NCBI GenBank assembly: GCA_035236585.1
Contig: CP141132.1
Coordinates: 51,587,880 to 51,651,879 of the forward strand
Source of the DNA: Warburgia ugandensis
Lineage: Eukaryota > Streptophyta > Magnoliopsida > Canellales > Canellaceae
Direction of reading: 5' to 3'
DNA: 64,000 nucleotides
Positions 23,386 to 36,463 of the stretch are shown here, one piece after another; within the stretch, counting starts at the first letter, position 1; every line of letters starts with the position of its first letter. A model generated the notes under the pieces. The model worked only from the letters and a program-made list of their open reading frames with translations. It did not search any database and was not told where the DNA came from. Both the position numbers and the translations under genes were made by a program.

Positions 23386-25150
23386 ATGGCAAGATATACT
23401 CCTGAACTATCCAATAAAATTAATAATCAATTGGATAAGATAATTGTAAGTGGGATAAGATAGTAGCTAGGATGGACAGAATGGATAGTCAAATGGATAG
23501 GTTCCTTAAGCAAAATGCTGAGGCATATCCACAATCCCAATATGATAATTCCTATACTGACTTATATAAATGACCTTAGTACAAGAATTATACTATAGAG
23601 TCATATCACCACCCTCTATACATTAATTATTGTACTTATTTCGTCTCAAAATATCCCCCTTCTTCATGGCCATCAAGCTCCAACTAGCATGAATACTATC
23701 AGAGGCTAGTGGATGCACCTACTACATTCACACACCCTAGTAATTATAATCCTGAGACAAGTTATCAAGCCTATAATAGATGGGCTAAGCACCATGAACA
23801 ACCATGGTCTCAAGATTACCAGAATTAAGAAGAACCATCATGGTCCCACTCTGATCAGCCTTATCATGATTATCATGAATATCAGGGACAACCATCATGG
23901 CTACAAACTGATCAATCCTTTCCCAGCACTCCCATGCCATAGAAGTATGAGCCTATTGAGTCATTGCCTTTAGCACAAAGGGAACAAGTATTAGAAGAGA
24001 CCTTTAGGTTATACATGGAATCAACTAAACAATGTCGTGAAGTGAGGGGTCAATTTCATGTTGCATTTATTGAAAGGGTTAAGGAATTTGAACCAATTGA
24101 GAATAATGAAGAACCATTTATTACTGACAATAGGATGGGCTTATCTTATGATCCTTTTTAGCCATAGAGTTTTCAAACATCCCTTTCCATTGATAATGAT
24201 GATAGGATGAAAATTTCTTATGAATCTCTTGCGCCCCAAAGTTTTTCACCATCCTTGACCATTGCTACCTATACTAGGATAGACATATCTTATGATTATT
24301 ATGAGCCACAAAATCCAACAACAATCCTTAGAATCCTTTAGCACTCTAGATCAACTCAAGTCATGTCTCACTAATTTTTATGAATTTGATGAAGACACAT
24401 CCATTGATGAAGTAAATGATTTATTAGATACTACACCATTAATGGACACATCTCAATGGCAAGCTAAAGTAGGGCCATTTGAACAAACACTAGACAGAAA
24501 TCTAGGGCCATTTGAAACCTTACCTGTGCCAGCTGAATAGGAAGAAAAAGAGTCAATTGATGTACTAGCCCTACATCAACCAACTATAAGGTACACATTA
24601 GAAGATAGTAAGGGTTTAAGACTAACTATGTCCTTGCCTTTTGTAATACAAGAAAAATATTCTTGGAAAGGGCAGAGTTAGCTTATACCCTATTTTAGAA
24701 CAATATAAGGAAAATGGAGGAAAAGGATGAACTAAATATAATGATCAATGTTATCCCTCAATTTAGTCAAAAGGAGGGCCATTCATCTCCATATGGTTCA
24801 ACAAAATGCACATTAGTACACTAAGTCATCATGTTACCACCACCTCAAAATACAAGGTGAAGGGATTATATTGACTACTGTAAAATTTTGAAGATGGGGG
24901 ATCATCAATGTGATCTAAGTAAATTAAAATTTGTGGTGGTCTATGTTGTCTTAATGCTACCACCGCCAAAAATCTCTAGGTGGAGGCAATATGGAGACTA
25001 CTGTGAGGTTATGATGAGTGAGAAATCTTACCATTTCATTCTTAGAATTAAGATCATGACAAATTAGTTGAACTAGCTATGTCTAGGTTTGGATGGTTAT
25101 ATTAGTGAAAAGCATGTCTGGCTGAAGATGTTAAAATTAATGCTTACTTA
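23386..25150 (+). pseudogene. Decayed gag-like coding region of element A
   Basis: Weakly readable coding remnant. The early part has a run of charged and Gln/Asn-rich words (KINNQLDKII, ARMDRMDSQMDR) of coiled-coil character. The middle is rich in Trp/His/Gln/Tyr, and a later part repeats a VMLPPP / DYIDYCK-like word twice. No protease, RT, RNase H or integrase motif is recognised, and the 3' UTR follows directly. It may be a structural (gag-type) protein of a non-autonomous family. Broken, many breaks. Confidence 0.5.
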
Positions 25151-26893
25151 GAGGCAACCTAGGATTTTTTTTAGAAAGCATCATTATTATACATTAACCT
25201 TTCATCATTTAGGTGTCCTATATTTCAAAACATTGAGTACAATGTTTATTTCATATTTGGGATATAGAAATGCAATTTTAAAGTTTTTCTTGCACATTTT
25301 GAAATTTTTTGAGATTTTGTTTTTATAAGTTCCTTTATGAAGAAAAGAATTTAGTTCTTTTGAGTATTTAGCTATCTCTTGAACTTTAGATTATTAAGAG
25401 AGTTTCATACAATTAGTTCACTATTTTAATATTTATCTAAAGTATTTCATTAAAAATTAAACTCAAAACATTAATTGCTCAAAATAACTACATATGGTTT
25501 AAGTTGAAGAGAAAATATGACCTAGAGATCTTGAGAAGATCTGTGGAGACTTATAACCCAAGTGAGCTTTGAGTCAGTCTTCTTTTTTGGAGGGTTAAAC
25601 ATAAATTCAAAATTTTCTTCAATGGACATTAATTCTTAGTTGTCAACTATTGAGAAATAACAAAAGTTTATACCATATTTCTCTTAAATTTATGATCATC
25701 TTTAAGTCATGAAATCTAGGAAAATGATAGAGGCCATGCTTGGCAAACAGAGCCTTTAGCCTTCCCTATATTATTTTTAGCTAGTTAAACCCATGAGCCT
25801 CCAAAATAGATCCTTTGCTTTGTTATCCAAATAACCATTTACTTGTATTCAACTCCAATATATATATATCCATTACCCATTTGTTTTAGAAATATGTAGA
25901 GAAGATTAAAGAATATCTTGGAAAAAAGTATGAACAATACAATTCAAGAGATGAACATTACAAAGGTTAAAAAGAAGAAAAAGTTCAAAAAGGCAATATA
26001 AAGTCAAGTGAAAAAGAAAAGTAAAAAGATTGCCAATGAAAAAGAAGAATGTTCACTCTTCAAGGAAAAAATGGAAAAGTTGTGAATACACTGATAGAAG
26101 ACCTTTACGTATTGTTTAGACAAACTTTGTTTACCTTTATACTCATTCTTTTAATAACCCTTACCTAAGCTTATGTTTTGTCCTAATAAAAGTCCTAACT
26201 TGATCTTAGGAGAAGTATGGCTTCAATATAGTTATAAATGAATAAGGAGTCTGGTAGAGTGTAACATTCTTAGTAGTTGATTTATTTTCATGAGACCATT
26301 ATTATTATTATTATTTCTAAGTTATTATTCTTTTGTATAGAATATATGAGATTTGTGGATTTGATGAACAATATTCTACTCACATATTAATGAGTGATTA
26401 AAACCTTTCTAAGTGACTTCATTTTGAGTGACAAGTATATCATGTGGCAATTGAAGTCAAAGCATAATTTGGATGGTAATTTAGGTTATTTTTTATTTGG
26501 AGATCATAATTATATATCAGCTATAGCACACACTCACCTTCTGAAGTTTAATCAAATAATGGAATATCTTTAACTTAAGGATAGGATTTTAAACCTTTTT
26601 GTTCATTTTTATTAGTAGGCTAAAGTTAGGAATTTAATATAAGTTGAATAAGAGAAAATTGTCTCTGATGAATAAAGGACTTGCATAAAAATTTTGAGAA
26701 TTTTGAGAGTATATTCATTGCAAACACTCACAAGGCCAAACTCATTCACTATGGGTAACCTAGGGTTTAAGGGCTTGTTGCAAGCGTTAAATGTAATCAT
26801 GAGTACCTTCAAAAGTGACACTCTCTATCCTAGTTTATAAAATGATTTTTCACTTGTTTTTCTTAGGATTAGCAAAATACTGGTTTGGGGGTG
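25151..26893 (+). other. 3' UTR and polypurine tract of element A
   Basis: Begins with the GGCAACCTAGG...ACATTGAGTACAATGTTT signature that follows pol in Athila elements (compare 41,250-41,330). It then has GGAGACTTATAACC, an A-rich patch near 25,970-26,060, and TTCACTATGGGTAACCTAGG. The tract CTGGTTTGGGGGTG at 26,880-26,893 abuts the 3' LTR. Confidence 0.75.
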
Positions 26894-29800
26894 TGATAAC
26901 TATCTAATTTTGCATAAAAAACACCCAATTAGTAATTCATGTGTTATAACATAAGATTAAATTAGGGTTTTTGACCAAAATTTGTAACACATGCATTTTT
27001 AACCTAATGACTAAAAAATTTGACATTTTTGTAAGTGTTGTTGTTTTAATTAAAAGTTGCAAGCACACGAATCATTTGCAATGTAGCATGCCAATGAGGT
27101 CGATCTCATGAGGAGTTGAACTAATGTGATAGTAGTGGTCCCTACTTTAAACTATCTAACCTAGGAAAAATTCAAGTGATTTTGGTCCTAAACTAAGAAT
27201 GAAAATTAAAACATGAACTTGGAAACTAAGTGACAATAGGAAATGAAAACTAAGCAAAATCAAGAAACATGATAAATGGAGAACTTTCCTAAAACATGTA
27301 CTTTCTAAAATTAAAGCATTCCTAGATTAAAAACTTCTAATTTTATGACTTGCCTAATTAATAACTTTCCTAAAGAGAAACGTTCCTAAAGAGCAATTTA
27401 GCAGCTTTCATAAAGTAACACGCATTTAACCAAAGGAAACAAATGCAAAACAAGCATGAATTAATCTAGGAAACATGAACTAAGGAAACTACTAAAATGA
27501 AAACATTCCTATACTAGAATCAGAAGTTTTCTAAAGTTAGAACTTCCTAAAACTAATTTAGGAAAATTTCTAACACCAAAATAACATGCAAAAGAAAGAA
27601 ACTAATGAGATCCAACTAATTTTAATAAGAAATTAGAAACATGCATGTGAGTGGAAACTAGAATTAAAGAGACTTTTACTTCTTAAATCCTAAAACTTCT
27701 AAAGATGGAACTTTCTTAAATTTAAAAAGGAAACTTTCTAAACCTAAAAAAATATAAAAATAACTAATTTAACTATTGTAACACAAGATCCAACTACTAA
27801 ATTAGCCAAATTTCAAAGGAGAATGGGACTTAGAACCATACGTATGGTTTTTGGACTGTGCGCATGATTCTAGAACCCTAAATATGGTGAAATTTAATGT
27901 AACTACAGTGAGTTAATATGTAGACTGACTATGGAATCTAATAAGCAACATAAAAATCTAAATGGGTACTTAAGGATTTAGGAAAATAAGATGCTTTGAT
28001 GGCTGGAATTAAAGAACATAGTTAAGGAAAAACAACTTTCTTGATTTTGGTACTTAAGAACAATAAATAAATCTTACATTAGAAAGGTATTGAAACCATA
28101 AATTTTATGCAAGAAAACAATCCAGATCCAAAGTAGATCAATGAAAGAAACATTTCATAATAAGAATTCCCACAAAACATTATTGAATCATATCCAATTT
28201 ACCTCAAAATTATGCGCATAAAACTGTCCACAAAATATGTAAATTGCACACTTTTCTAAAGCCTAAAATCCTATCTAAACAACCACAAAATTCCAATATA
28301 AATATTATAATACAAACTATAATTACATCCAAAGAAAACCAAAAAAGGAATTTGATAAAAACAGAGGTTAATTGGGCGAACTAACTAAGGGAAAATAGTA
28401 AAAAACTAAGAGAAAAAGAGGGTAGAAAAGATGGAATTCAAGTGGGGAAGTCAAGGATTTAAGCTACCTCTTCTTTTGGCTGTCACTACTAGAAATGAGT
28501 TAGCTTAAATCTTAAGAGAATAACAAATAAAACAAGTAGAATTAAGGTAAAGAAGAAAGGAGAAAGCTAGATGGAAAGAAAGGTGCAAAACTAGAAAGCA
28601 AAATAATGAAAGCTAAGCAATGAAAACTAAACCAAAGCAAGTAAGCTACCAACCTGAATTGGATAGAAAATAAATAAGATAATAACTAAAAAACCAAATA
28701 AGAAAAGGATCTAAGAAATTCTAAACTCCAGCAGCAAATAATATCAAAGGAAAGCTTGATTTCAAGGTGTCTCACCTACCTCTACTTGAAAAAATCGTAT
28801 GGAAAATGGGCTTATATATAGATGAGTGGTTTCCTACCTTAAGATGGGGTGAAAACATAAGGAAAGTGACCCTTGTGTTAGTATATTGAATGAGGAAAGT
28901 TAGGTGAAAGATAAATTAGCAAGATGATGTTATAAACATGATATAACAGAGAAATAAGAAGCATGGGCTGGCTGGTTTCTAATTTTGAAAAGGATATAGT
29001 TGTCTTTCTTTTAGAAGGAAAGTGGGGTGACTTGGGGAAAATTGATTGGCTAAGTGGTTTTCTAAGAAGTGGGGATTGGTTGGATGGTTAGGAAGGGAGT
29101 TTAATAAGGTGAAAGAGTTATGGAATTATAGGCCTCTTGAATAGAAAGTCAAACTCGTGGTGGTCTTTGGTAATGAGGTGGAAAGTGATAAAAAGGTGGA
29201 AAAAAGTGAGTAAAACATCAAAATTTGAAGGCCCTCATCCTATTGGTCTATATGCCAACTTATCCTAATAGATTTTCCCTCAATTATCTTCAAAATAACT
29301 CATGGATAACTCTCTTAAATCTCCTCCAATCCCAGCCTTCCCTTTAGCTTAGTTTGATGGCTTGGATGGCTAACTTTAAAGGTTCCACTGGCTAGAATTT
29401 ATGGCCCTCTTTGGAAGCTTCATTCGCTTGGCTTGAATTCCTTAGCTTGCCACCTTCTTTCATGGCTTATATGGCTAAGGTGGCTTAAGTAGCTTCCATG
29501 CAAGGGTGGTGGAAATGCATCGCTTACTTCATGGGCCCACTTTGACTATCTTTATCTACTTTAATCTCATCCATTACTCATCTTTGCCATTCATCTCAAG
29601 TTGGATTGATGACTCTTGGGTTTTGACTCAATCTTTTGATCTTGATCTTCAATGTTCATCTCAATTGATCTTGGCCAACGCATCAAGATCTCTCTTCTTA
29701 TAAAAAGTGAAAAATCCTAATTAAATCCTAAAAAAAATGATTAGACACATACTTATCTTGGATTAGCTTTTGGACCTACAAAATAACAAATTTTTGGTTT

Positions 29801-32401
29801 ATTAGGTAAAAAATGCTTGTGTTATAAATTTTGGTCTAAAAACTCTAATTTACCCTTATAAGTAGTAACCCATGGATACTAATTTGGTGGTTTGCAATCA
29901 AAATTAAACATTTATCAGTAGGTATAGAAGCTAATTTGAGGTAAGCTTGTGATTAATCATATTTTTTGGATTTAATTAGAGCCTTTAACTTTTTTTGTAA
30001 GAAGAGAGATGGTGATCTGATGGTTAAGATCGATCGAGATGAGAATTGAAGATCATGATCTAAAGATCGAGTCAAAGCCTAAAAGTCATCCATCCAACAT
30101 GAGATCAAGGTCAAGATAATCTTTAGGATAATAGATAGATGAAACTAGAAGAGCTAGAGGTGGGCAAAGTGGGCCCATGCACAAGCCGAGTCATATTCGA
30201 GCCATGAAGAAGATGATGAGTTAAGGAGCCAAGCCAACCACTAAAGCCGAGGAATTGAGCCATCAAGCTAAGCTAAGAGTGCCATCAAAGCCAATCTTGA
30301 AGCCAAGCCAATAGAGCCCTCAAAATGACATGAGCTAAGCTAAATGGAAGGTCTGATTGGTGGAGAATTTGAAGAATTATCATCAGGATTTGTAGAGATA
30401 TTTATAAGATAATTAAGGAAAATTTCATTAGGATATGATGGCATGTAGACTAATAGGAAGAGTCCCTTCTATTTTTCATGTTTTTCCAACTTTTTCCTCA
30501 CTTTCCACATCATCCGTAAGATGCATCAAGAATTTCACTTTCCTTTCAAGAGACTACCTTTCTATGACTCCACCTTCCTAAACTCTCATTCAAACACTTA
30601 ACCAATCCCAAATTCTTAGGAAATCACTTAGCCAATCAAATTTCCCCATCTGACTTCACTTTTCAAAATTTTCCTAGCTTTCTCTTTTCTCCCATCTTCT
30701 CTTCCCTTTCTTTCCTCATCACCATCCAAGCACATTCCATAATTGAAGAGGTCTCAATGATTTTTGAAGGGGAGAGATGCCTCCACCTAAAAATAAGGCG
30801 TCTCCTCACATACTTGCATTCCAAAAGGAGTCACCTATCCCACCTTCCATCTATTGTAAAAGCTTAGCTACCCACCCATCCTAGCCATCCAATTCCCTCC
30901 CCAATTCATCTCCACCTTACCTTTTTCTCAAAACACCTTAGAAATCTTAGGAAACAAAATATAAAAGAGAAAAAAGACATCAAAAAGAAAAAAAATTCGG
31001 AAGGAGGAAATGAACGCCTCCTCCAAGGTGAGGAGGCATCCTTCTCCTTCACCCTCTCTCGCTTACATTTTTGCTTTGACCCTTCTTCACTTTTGGGTGT
31101 TGTTTTACTTTCCAAGGTGGGGCTGTTACTTCCTCAAGTGTTCCATGACTAAGCCTTAGGTGCTTGGTTTTTTCTTAAGAGGTTGGTTAGTCCTCTTTAC
31201 TTCTTCTCTTTGTTTGATCTTACTTCCATTGTACTAGTTAATGCTTTTCAATTCCATTGTTTTCTTTTTTGCTTATTGATTAAGATCCAAGGTTGGTTTT
31301 TCTCTTGAAGTGGCAGCCAAGGGAAGTCACCTTGAATCTAATCTTTGTCCTTGATTTTTATTGCCATTTAGATCTCTTTTAATTTCCTCAATTTCTAGCT
31401 TGTTTTTCTTAGTTTTCATAGAGTGTTGCCTTTATATTCCATTAGATTTTCCCTTTAATATCAAGTTTGTTGGAAGAGGAATCGCTATTAAGATCTGATT
31501 TTGAGTTTACTTTGGGTGAAAGCATGGTGCGTGCCATCAAAAAGTGTAATGAGCCATCCATGTAACTATTTTTAAAGTAATACAATTTGATATTTAATGG
31601 AATCTCTTTGGTTGATGAATGTCGATGATTGATTTACATGTTTATCTCATGGTTTAGTAGTTAACTTAAAATTATTGTTCCAGCCATTCCTACTAATCCA
31701 AACCAATAAGGAATTAAAACCATGCATTCAATCCAATGGTGGAATAAATGGTTTTAAAGGCCTTTAAGGCTAAAGTAGAGTATTCTTGTTAATGTGCTGC
31801 TTAGTTGTAGATCAAAAGTTAATTACTCATATCAACAAGCATAGAGGATCCTTGCCAAAATCATGTTGAAACCATGCATGCAACCCATTGTTGGAATGAA
31901 ATGGTTTTGGATAATTTGATGATTAATTGAATCCCATGTTAGTGCATTCATACATGTTAGGAAAAGCAGTTAGTAAGTGTTTGATTGTTGACCTTGATTA
32001 GGTTGCTAGTAGGTTGGTGATTAGTTGTTAAAGTTTCATTCTCATAATTTCCATTGCTTCCTGTAGAATTCACATGATTAGGAAAGTAGCTAATTGGTGC
32101 ATGTTTCCTTAGGTTAATTGGTAAATTTCATGTTTAGGAAACTTAATTTAGGAAAGTTGTTAAAAGTGCATTTTTTTAGAAAGTTTTCATTTGGTAAAGG
32201 TTTATTTTTAAAAAGTGTATTGATTTAGAAAGTTATTAATTTGGCATATTGTAAGTTTTAACATAATTTCCATATTCACATGTTAATTTTCACTCTTAGT
32301 TTAGGAAAAATCTCATAATCATTGGCTTAATTAGAGTAGGGACCACTAGTATCATAACTGTTCAATCATGCACTTGTGAGTTTAACTTTAAAATCACAAC
32401 A
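26894..32401 (+). repeat. 3' LTR of element A, split by a solo LTR
   Basis: Pieces 26,894-27,035 and 29,918-32,401. It starts TGATAACTATCTAATTTTGC and ends AAATCACAACA. Sequence continuity across the nested insertion is clear from the 5' LTR (TTTGTAGGTCTAGC at about 19,078). No gene inside; the pyrimidine/purine-rich part near 30,600-31,100 yields only chance frames. Confidence 0.85.
27036..29917 (-). mobile_element. Solo LTR of the type 1 Athila-like family, minus strand
   Basis: On the minus strand it starts TGATAAATGTTTAATTTTG at 29,917 and ends AAACAACAACA at 27,036, just after the characteristic GATCGACC...GCTTGCAA terminus. Flanks GTAAG (27,031-27,035) and GTAGG (29,918-29,922) form a 5-bp duplication with one difference. 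There is no internal region, so it is a recombined single LTR that landed in the 3' LTR of a relative in opposite orientation. Confidence 0.85.
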
Positions 32402-32406
32402 AGTCC

Positions 32407-33763
32407 TACCATTAGGGAAATTGTAGTCTAAACTCTTGAGAGTGACCAGCATGTCCAACATGCCAAGCCCAAACCTAGACTTGTATGTTCATAGGGCCTT
32501 ACCATTGCCTCACCTGACTTTTGTATCCTCTATGTTGACCCATGAGAAGTTACTCTTAATGCCCATTGTCTGCATCACAGGGTTGGTATCAATATCATCT
32601 CAAAGGTTAGTGACCAACTGCACCTCCTAGCATAGGGCCTCTAAGACTTACAACGCACATAGCATGTATGCCTTAGTCTTACAACCATCACACATGTGCC
32701 TTTCTCCAGGCCTTACTACTGCCTTAGGCATGCATGTCTCCTAATCCTTTGGCACTCATAGATTACTTGCCAAATTCTAATAAATTGCCTCTTTAGAACT
32801 CACGGCTACATAAATGAAAATCACATCTCTTGGGCTTATAGCCACTCAGGGTGCACTTGCCTAAAGCATTGATAAAACTAGGTCTACCAAGGCTTATGGC
32901 TACACATTGAATGCCTATCTAAAATATCAATAAAATGCCCATCACCATACTATCCACAAGGTATGTTGATGCCATGTGTGAAATTAGTCATCCTTCTTGG
33001 TTTTTAAGGCTTGAAATCTTTTAGATGACATAGACATACCATATTTTAGTTTATGGTTAGCTTATGCCATGATTTTTTTCAAAAATATGTTGACATTTCA
33101 TTAATCTAGGCCATATTGCATAGCCTTTAGGTGTATCATTAAGTAATCCTTATCATAAGGTAAAGTTTGAATATTCCTCTTATGAAGTAGACTTTTCATG
33201 GCATAGGAGTTTACTTATTTGAAATTATTGCAACCTCATATTTTTCCATTCTTTAAAGAAGTATCCAAGATTAAGGTCTATATGGTATAGAATTCATCAA
33301 GTTTTTATTATCGCATGTAGTAAAATGGACCGTTGAAATCTTATATGGGAAACAGAGGTGGAGTTCACATTAGTCAAAATAAACAAGTATTTATATTTCC
33401 ATTCCATGGTACCTATGCAACTACCCATGCCTGACTCTCATAGCACTTAAGTGAACCCTCCTAAGAATGATGATTGAGCTTTCATAAGCACACAAGGATG
33501 TTTAGGTTTCTCAAGTAAAGGATAATTCAAAGTTAATTCATAATTACATTGGTGTGTTTTAATGGTTACTAAGAAGGTATATTTTTTCAATCTTTTAGTC
33601 ATATGAGACCCAAGGTTCTTTCTCTTAACCTCTAATCTCAATCATAACCTTAAATCTTAGATGTTAAGCCTCTTTCCACCTCAAGATTAGTTACCAAAAT
33701 AGTTTATGAGTCACTAGTCAAAGAGTGAGACATGGTTTTAAGCAAAGTTTTCTTATAATTCAA
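32407..33763 (-). repeat. Degenerate chromovirus-like LTR, right half (split by element A)
   Basis: Probable continuation of 18,481-18,936 once element A is set aside. On the minus strand it carries repeated words such as GGCTATAAGCCCAAGAG and GGCAGTAGTAAGGCCTGG that resemble the middle of Del/Tekay-type LTRs. 33,000-33,763 is AT-rich, and nothing more can be said of it. Frames at 32,436-32,630 and 33,447-33,641 are not convincing genes. Confidence 0.4.
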
Positions 33764-36445
33764 TGATTCAATAATTCAACTAGCCAATATGTTATAAAAT
33801 ATAGTGTTATTTCTAGGATTTTTCAAAAATTTATAACACATGCATTTTTTACCTAATAACTCAAAGTTTGATATTTTGCATGTTCAAATGCAAATCCAGA
33901 GTATGTGAATCATCATAATTTTCTAGGATATAAATAGTTTTTTTAACTCTTTTGCAGGAAGTGAGAAGATTATCCAATTTCCTATATTGCACTTTGCAAG
34001 TCAAGCCACGTGGTTAGCTTGCCGAGGGCTGTAGGGGGTTGTGCACCTTGCCTGAGGTTCAAGGTTAGAGGCCCTGAATGGTCCACAAAAATTTTTTCCT
34101 CTTGTGTTTGAGTAATCCTAAAAGTTATCCTAGGGAAAGCAAGGAAGCAATCAAAGAGGATTAAAATGGTCCATGCCAAAAGGTCACGTAATTCCACCAC
34201 TTTGCATGAGAATTGAAGCTATGCATGATGTTTCCTAGTCTAACTAGGAAACCAAAAGTAAGCCAAGCCATCCAAGTTTTCAAGCTGAGGGAGTTAGCCA
34301 TTCAATCCATCAAGGAATGAGCCATCAATCTACATGGAGTGATACTATTAGAGGACCATTTCAAGCAATTATCTTATGATAAAAAGTGTGATTTTTAAGG
34401 GATAATTAGAAGGTTTTGAGTGATATTTGTAAAAGGTAAGATGATCATGCATAGGTGGACCAATCAAGAGGGAAATCCTAGTTTCCACTTTCCACTTTCC
34501 TACCATATTCTCCACCCACCTAATTATGGTTTTCAAATTTTTTACCTAAATAGGGAACAACCTTCCTAGAAGGTGAAGCCTCCCCCTTGCTTGGTTGGCA
34601 TTTTAAGTGGTTTCCTAATTAGGAAGCCCTTAGATTTAAATTTACTCAAAGCACATCAAAACACTAAATTCTTCTTCATAAGTCCTTACTAATTTTCTTT
34701 TTTTTTTCATCCTATTTTCCATCAATCACTAATTATCCAACTAGAAGGGAAGGATTTCCATAGACCTTCTTATGAAAAAAGATGCCTCCTCCCTTCTAAC
34801 TATGGTAGCCACCATGACATCATGATCTATGACATCACTTGCTTACCTAATTCTTCACCTAACTTTCTTACCTTGTAACCAATGTTCTAGATCCACTTTC
34901 TCTTCTTATAATAAGCCTCATTCAATTGGAAACCCAACCATCTACAAATCCCCAAGCCTTCCAAATTTTTTACCTAAGTAGAGGTTTGGTGACAAAACCT
35001 TCAAAAGTTGCACTGTAGCTTGGTGATCTTTGGAGATTGGGACTTTGGATTTTCTTTTGGGCTCCTTTCTATTGGATTTTTCAAGTCTTTTTCCTTCATT
35101 TTTGGACTTCAATTCTAGGTTATTACTTTGTTTCATTGCTTTACTTTTGTTGCTTTATCTTCTTGCTTTGCTTCCTTGTTTTGATTTTACTTTTACACTC
35201 ATAATTCCTCCTAGCATTCCTTTAGTTCTTTACTTCCAAATTCTTAGTTTTTCTTGCTTATTCATCAAAGATCCAAGTTAATTCTCCTCTAGTAGTGACA
35301 TCCAAGAGAAGTAAAGGCTTGAATCATTGATTTCCCTCCTTGAATTTCATGTTTTCTAGCTTGAATTTGGAACTAGTTCTAGGTGTTTTTTGCCTTAACT
35401 AGCCCCATCATTCTAGCCATCTTTCTCTTGAATTCAATCTTGCATTTCACCTACATGTCATTTTAGTTTATTTTTAGAGAATTTGAGTATGTTGGATGTT
35501 AGATTTGAATCAAGTTTCAAGTGTGGAAAAAGTGTGTATTTTTCATGTTCCAATCTATGTGTAATGAGCTCAATATTTGATATACTTTGGCATTCAATTA
35601 ATAAAGTTCTTTCAAAATTATTGTTTATCCTTTTTCCAAATACTTTAGATCATAAGTGTTATCATACATAAAAGATCTAGTTAAGTTACTTTCCATTTTT
35701 GGGTTGATTTGAGTTTCTTAAGTGCTTAAAATCTAGAATTTTTCCATTCAAAGTTCATGCTTAGTTTCCAACGGTTAATGCATTGTATTTGCTTGATTCC
35801 TTTGGAACCCATTTAGATTTTTCATTTTTTAATTAATGCACTAGTTTAGTTGCATGTTAGCTTGTTTTTGACCATTAAATTAGGTCGTCTTTGACCCCAC
35901 GAATCATGCGCATCATCCCATGGATCATGCACATGGTATTAGGGTAAATTCTCCATAGATCTTGCTTTGTTTTTTGTTTAATATTAGTTAAACAATTTTT
36001 AATTAGTGTTTGAATATTAGTTTAGTTTTATAAAGTTTCCTCAACTTTTTTAGAAAGTTTCTAATTCTAGTTTAAAAGGGTCACTTTTAGCAAGTTTCCT
36101 TTTGTTTAAGTTTCTTAGTTTCATTCATGCTAATTTTTCATTAGTTTCTTTTAATAAATGCATGTTAGTTTGGAAAGTTTCTAATATTATTGCATAGCTT
36201 TAATTTTAAAAAGTTTTCTTTAATTGTAATTTCTAGTTTATACATATTTCTTTTCTTTTGTCATCTAGTTTCTGAGTTTCAATTCAAATCCAATTCAATC
36301 TTTCTCTTTGGCTAAAGTTAAGCACTTTGAATAAGATCCATCCAATATACAAATTGTGAGATTTCTTGTGGGATCCACATCACTCGTGTGTAATATTACT
36401 TTGATTTGTGTGCTTGTAAATAATTTTAAAGCTACATTAAGTTTT
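33764..36445 (+). repeat. 5' LTR of element B (LTR type 2)
   Basis: The start is approximate, placed by alignment with 61,121-62,113 and the minus-strand LTR ending at 57,607: ATGTTATAAAATATAG, AACACATGCATTTTT, GAAGTGAGAAGAT and the TATATTGCACTTTGCA word. The 3' edge at 36,445 is fixed by the primer site. Frames at 33,982-34,200, 35,030-35,281 and 35,483-35,671 lie in it and are not genes. No target-site duplication could be identified. Confidence 0.75.
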
Positions 36446-36463
36446 TGGTGCCGTTGCCAAGAA
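36446..36463 (+). other. Primer-binding site of element B
   Basis: TGGTGCCGTTGCCAAGAAG directly after the LTR is a close match to the Athila/Tat site (TGGCGCCGTTGCCGGGG), which in these families pairs with the 3' end of tRNA-Asp. This is the clearest primer site of the Athila elements here. Confidence 0.85.

Larger units (their letters stand above)
18942..32401 (+). mobile_element. Athila-like element A, two LTRs, with nested solo LTR (fossil)
   Basis: 5' LTR 18,942-22,000; primer site about 22,007-22,024; leader 22,025-23,385; decayed coding part 23,386 to about 25,150; 3' UTR to 26,879; polypurine tract 26,880-26,893; 3' LTR 26,894-32,401, split by a solo LTR at 27,036-29,917. Flanking 5-mers are AGTCA (18,937-18,941) and AGTCC (32,402-32,406), a near-perfect duplication that fixes both ends. 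The coding part is short, and I recognise no protease, RT or integrase, so A was probably a non-autonomous relative moved by an Athila element. It is broken in many places. The two LTRs differ visibly, so it is not young, but it is younger than the LTR debris it split. Confidence 0.85.

Noticed and set aside
36446-36463. tRNA gene fragment
   Set aside because: The match is to a primer-binding site immediately after an LTR; there is no cloverleaf.
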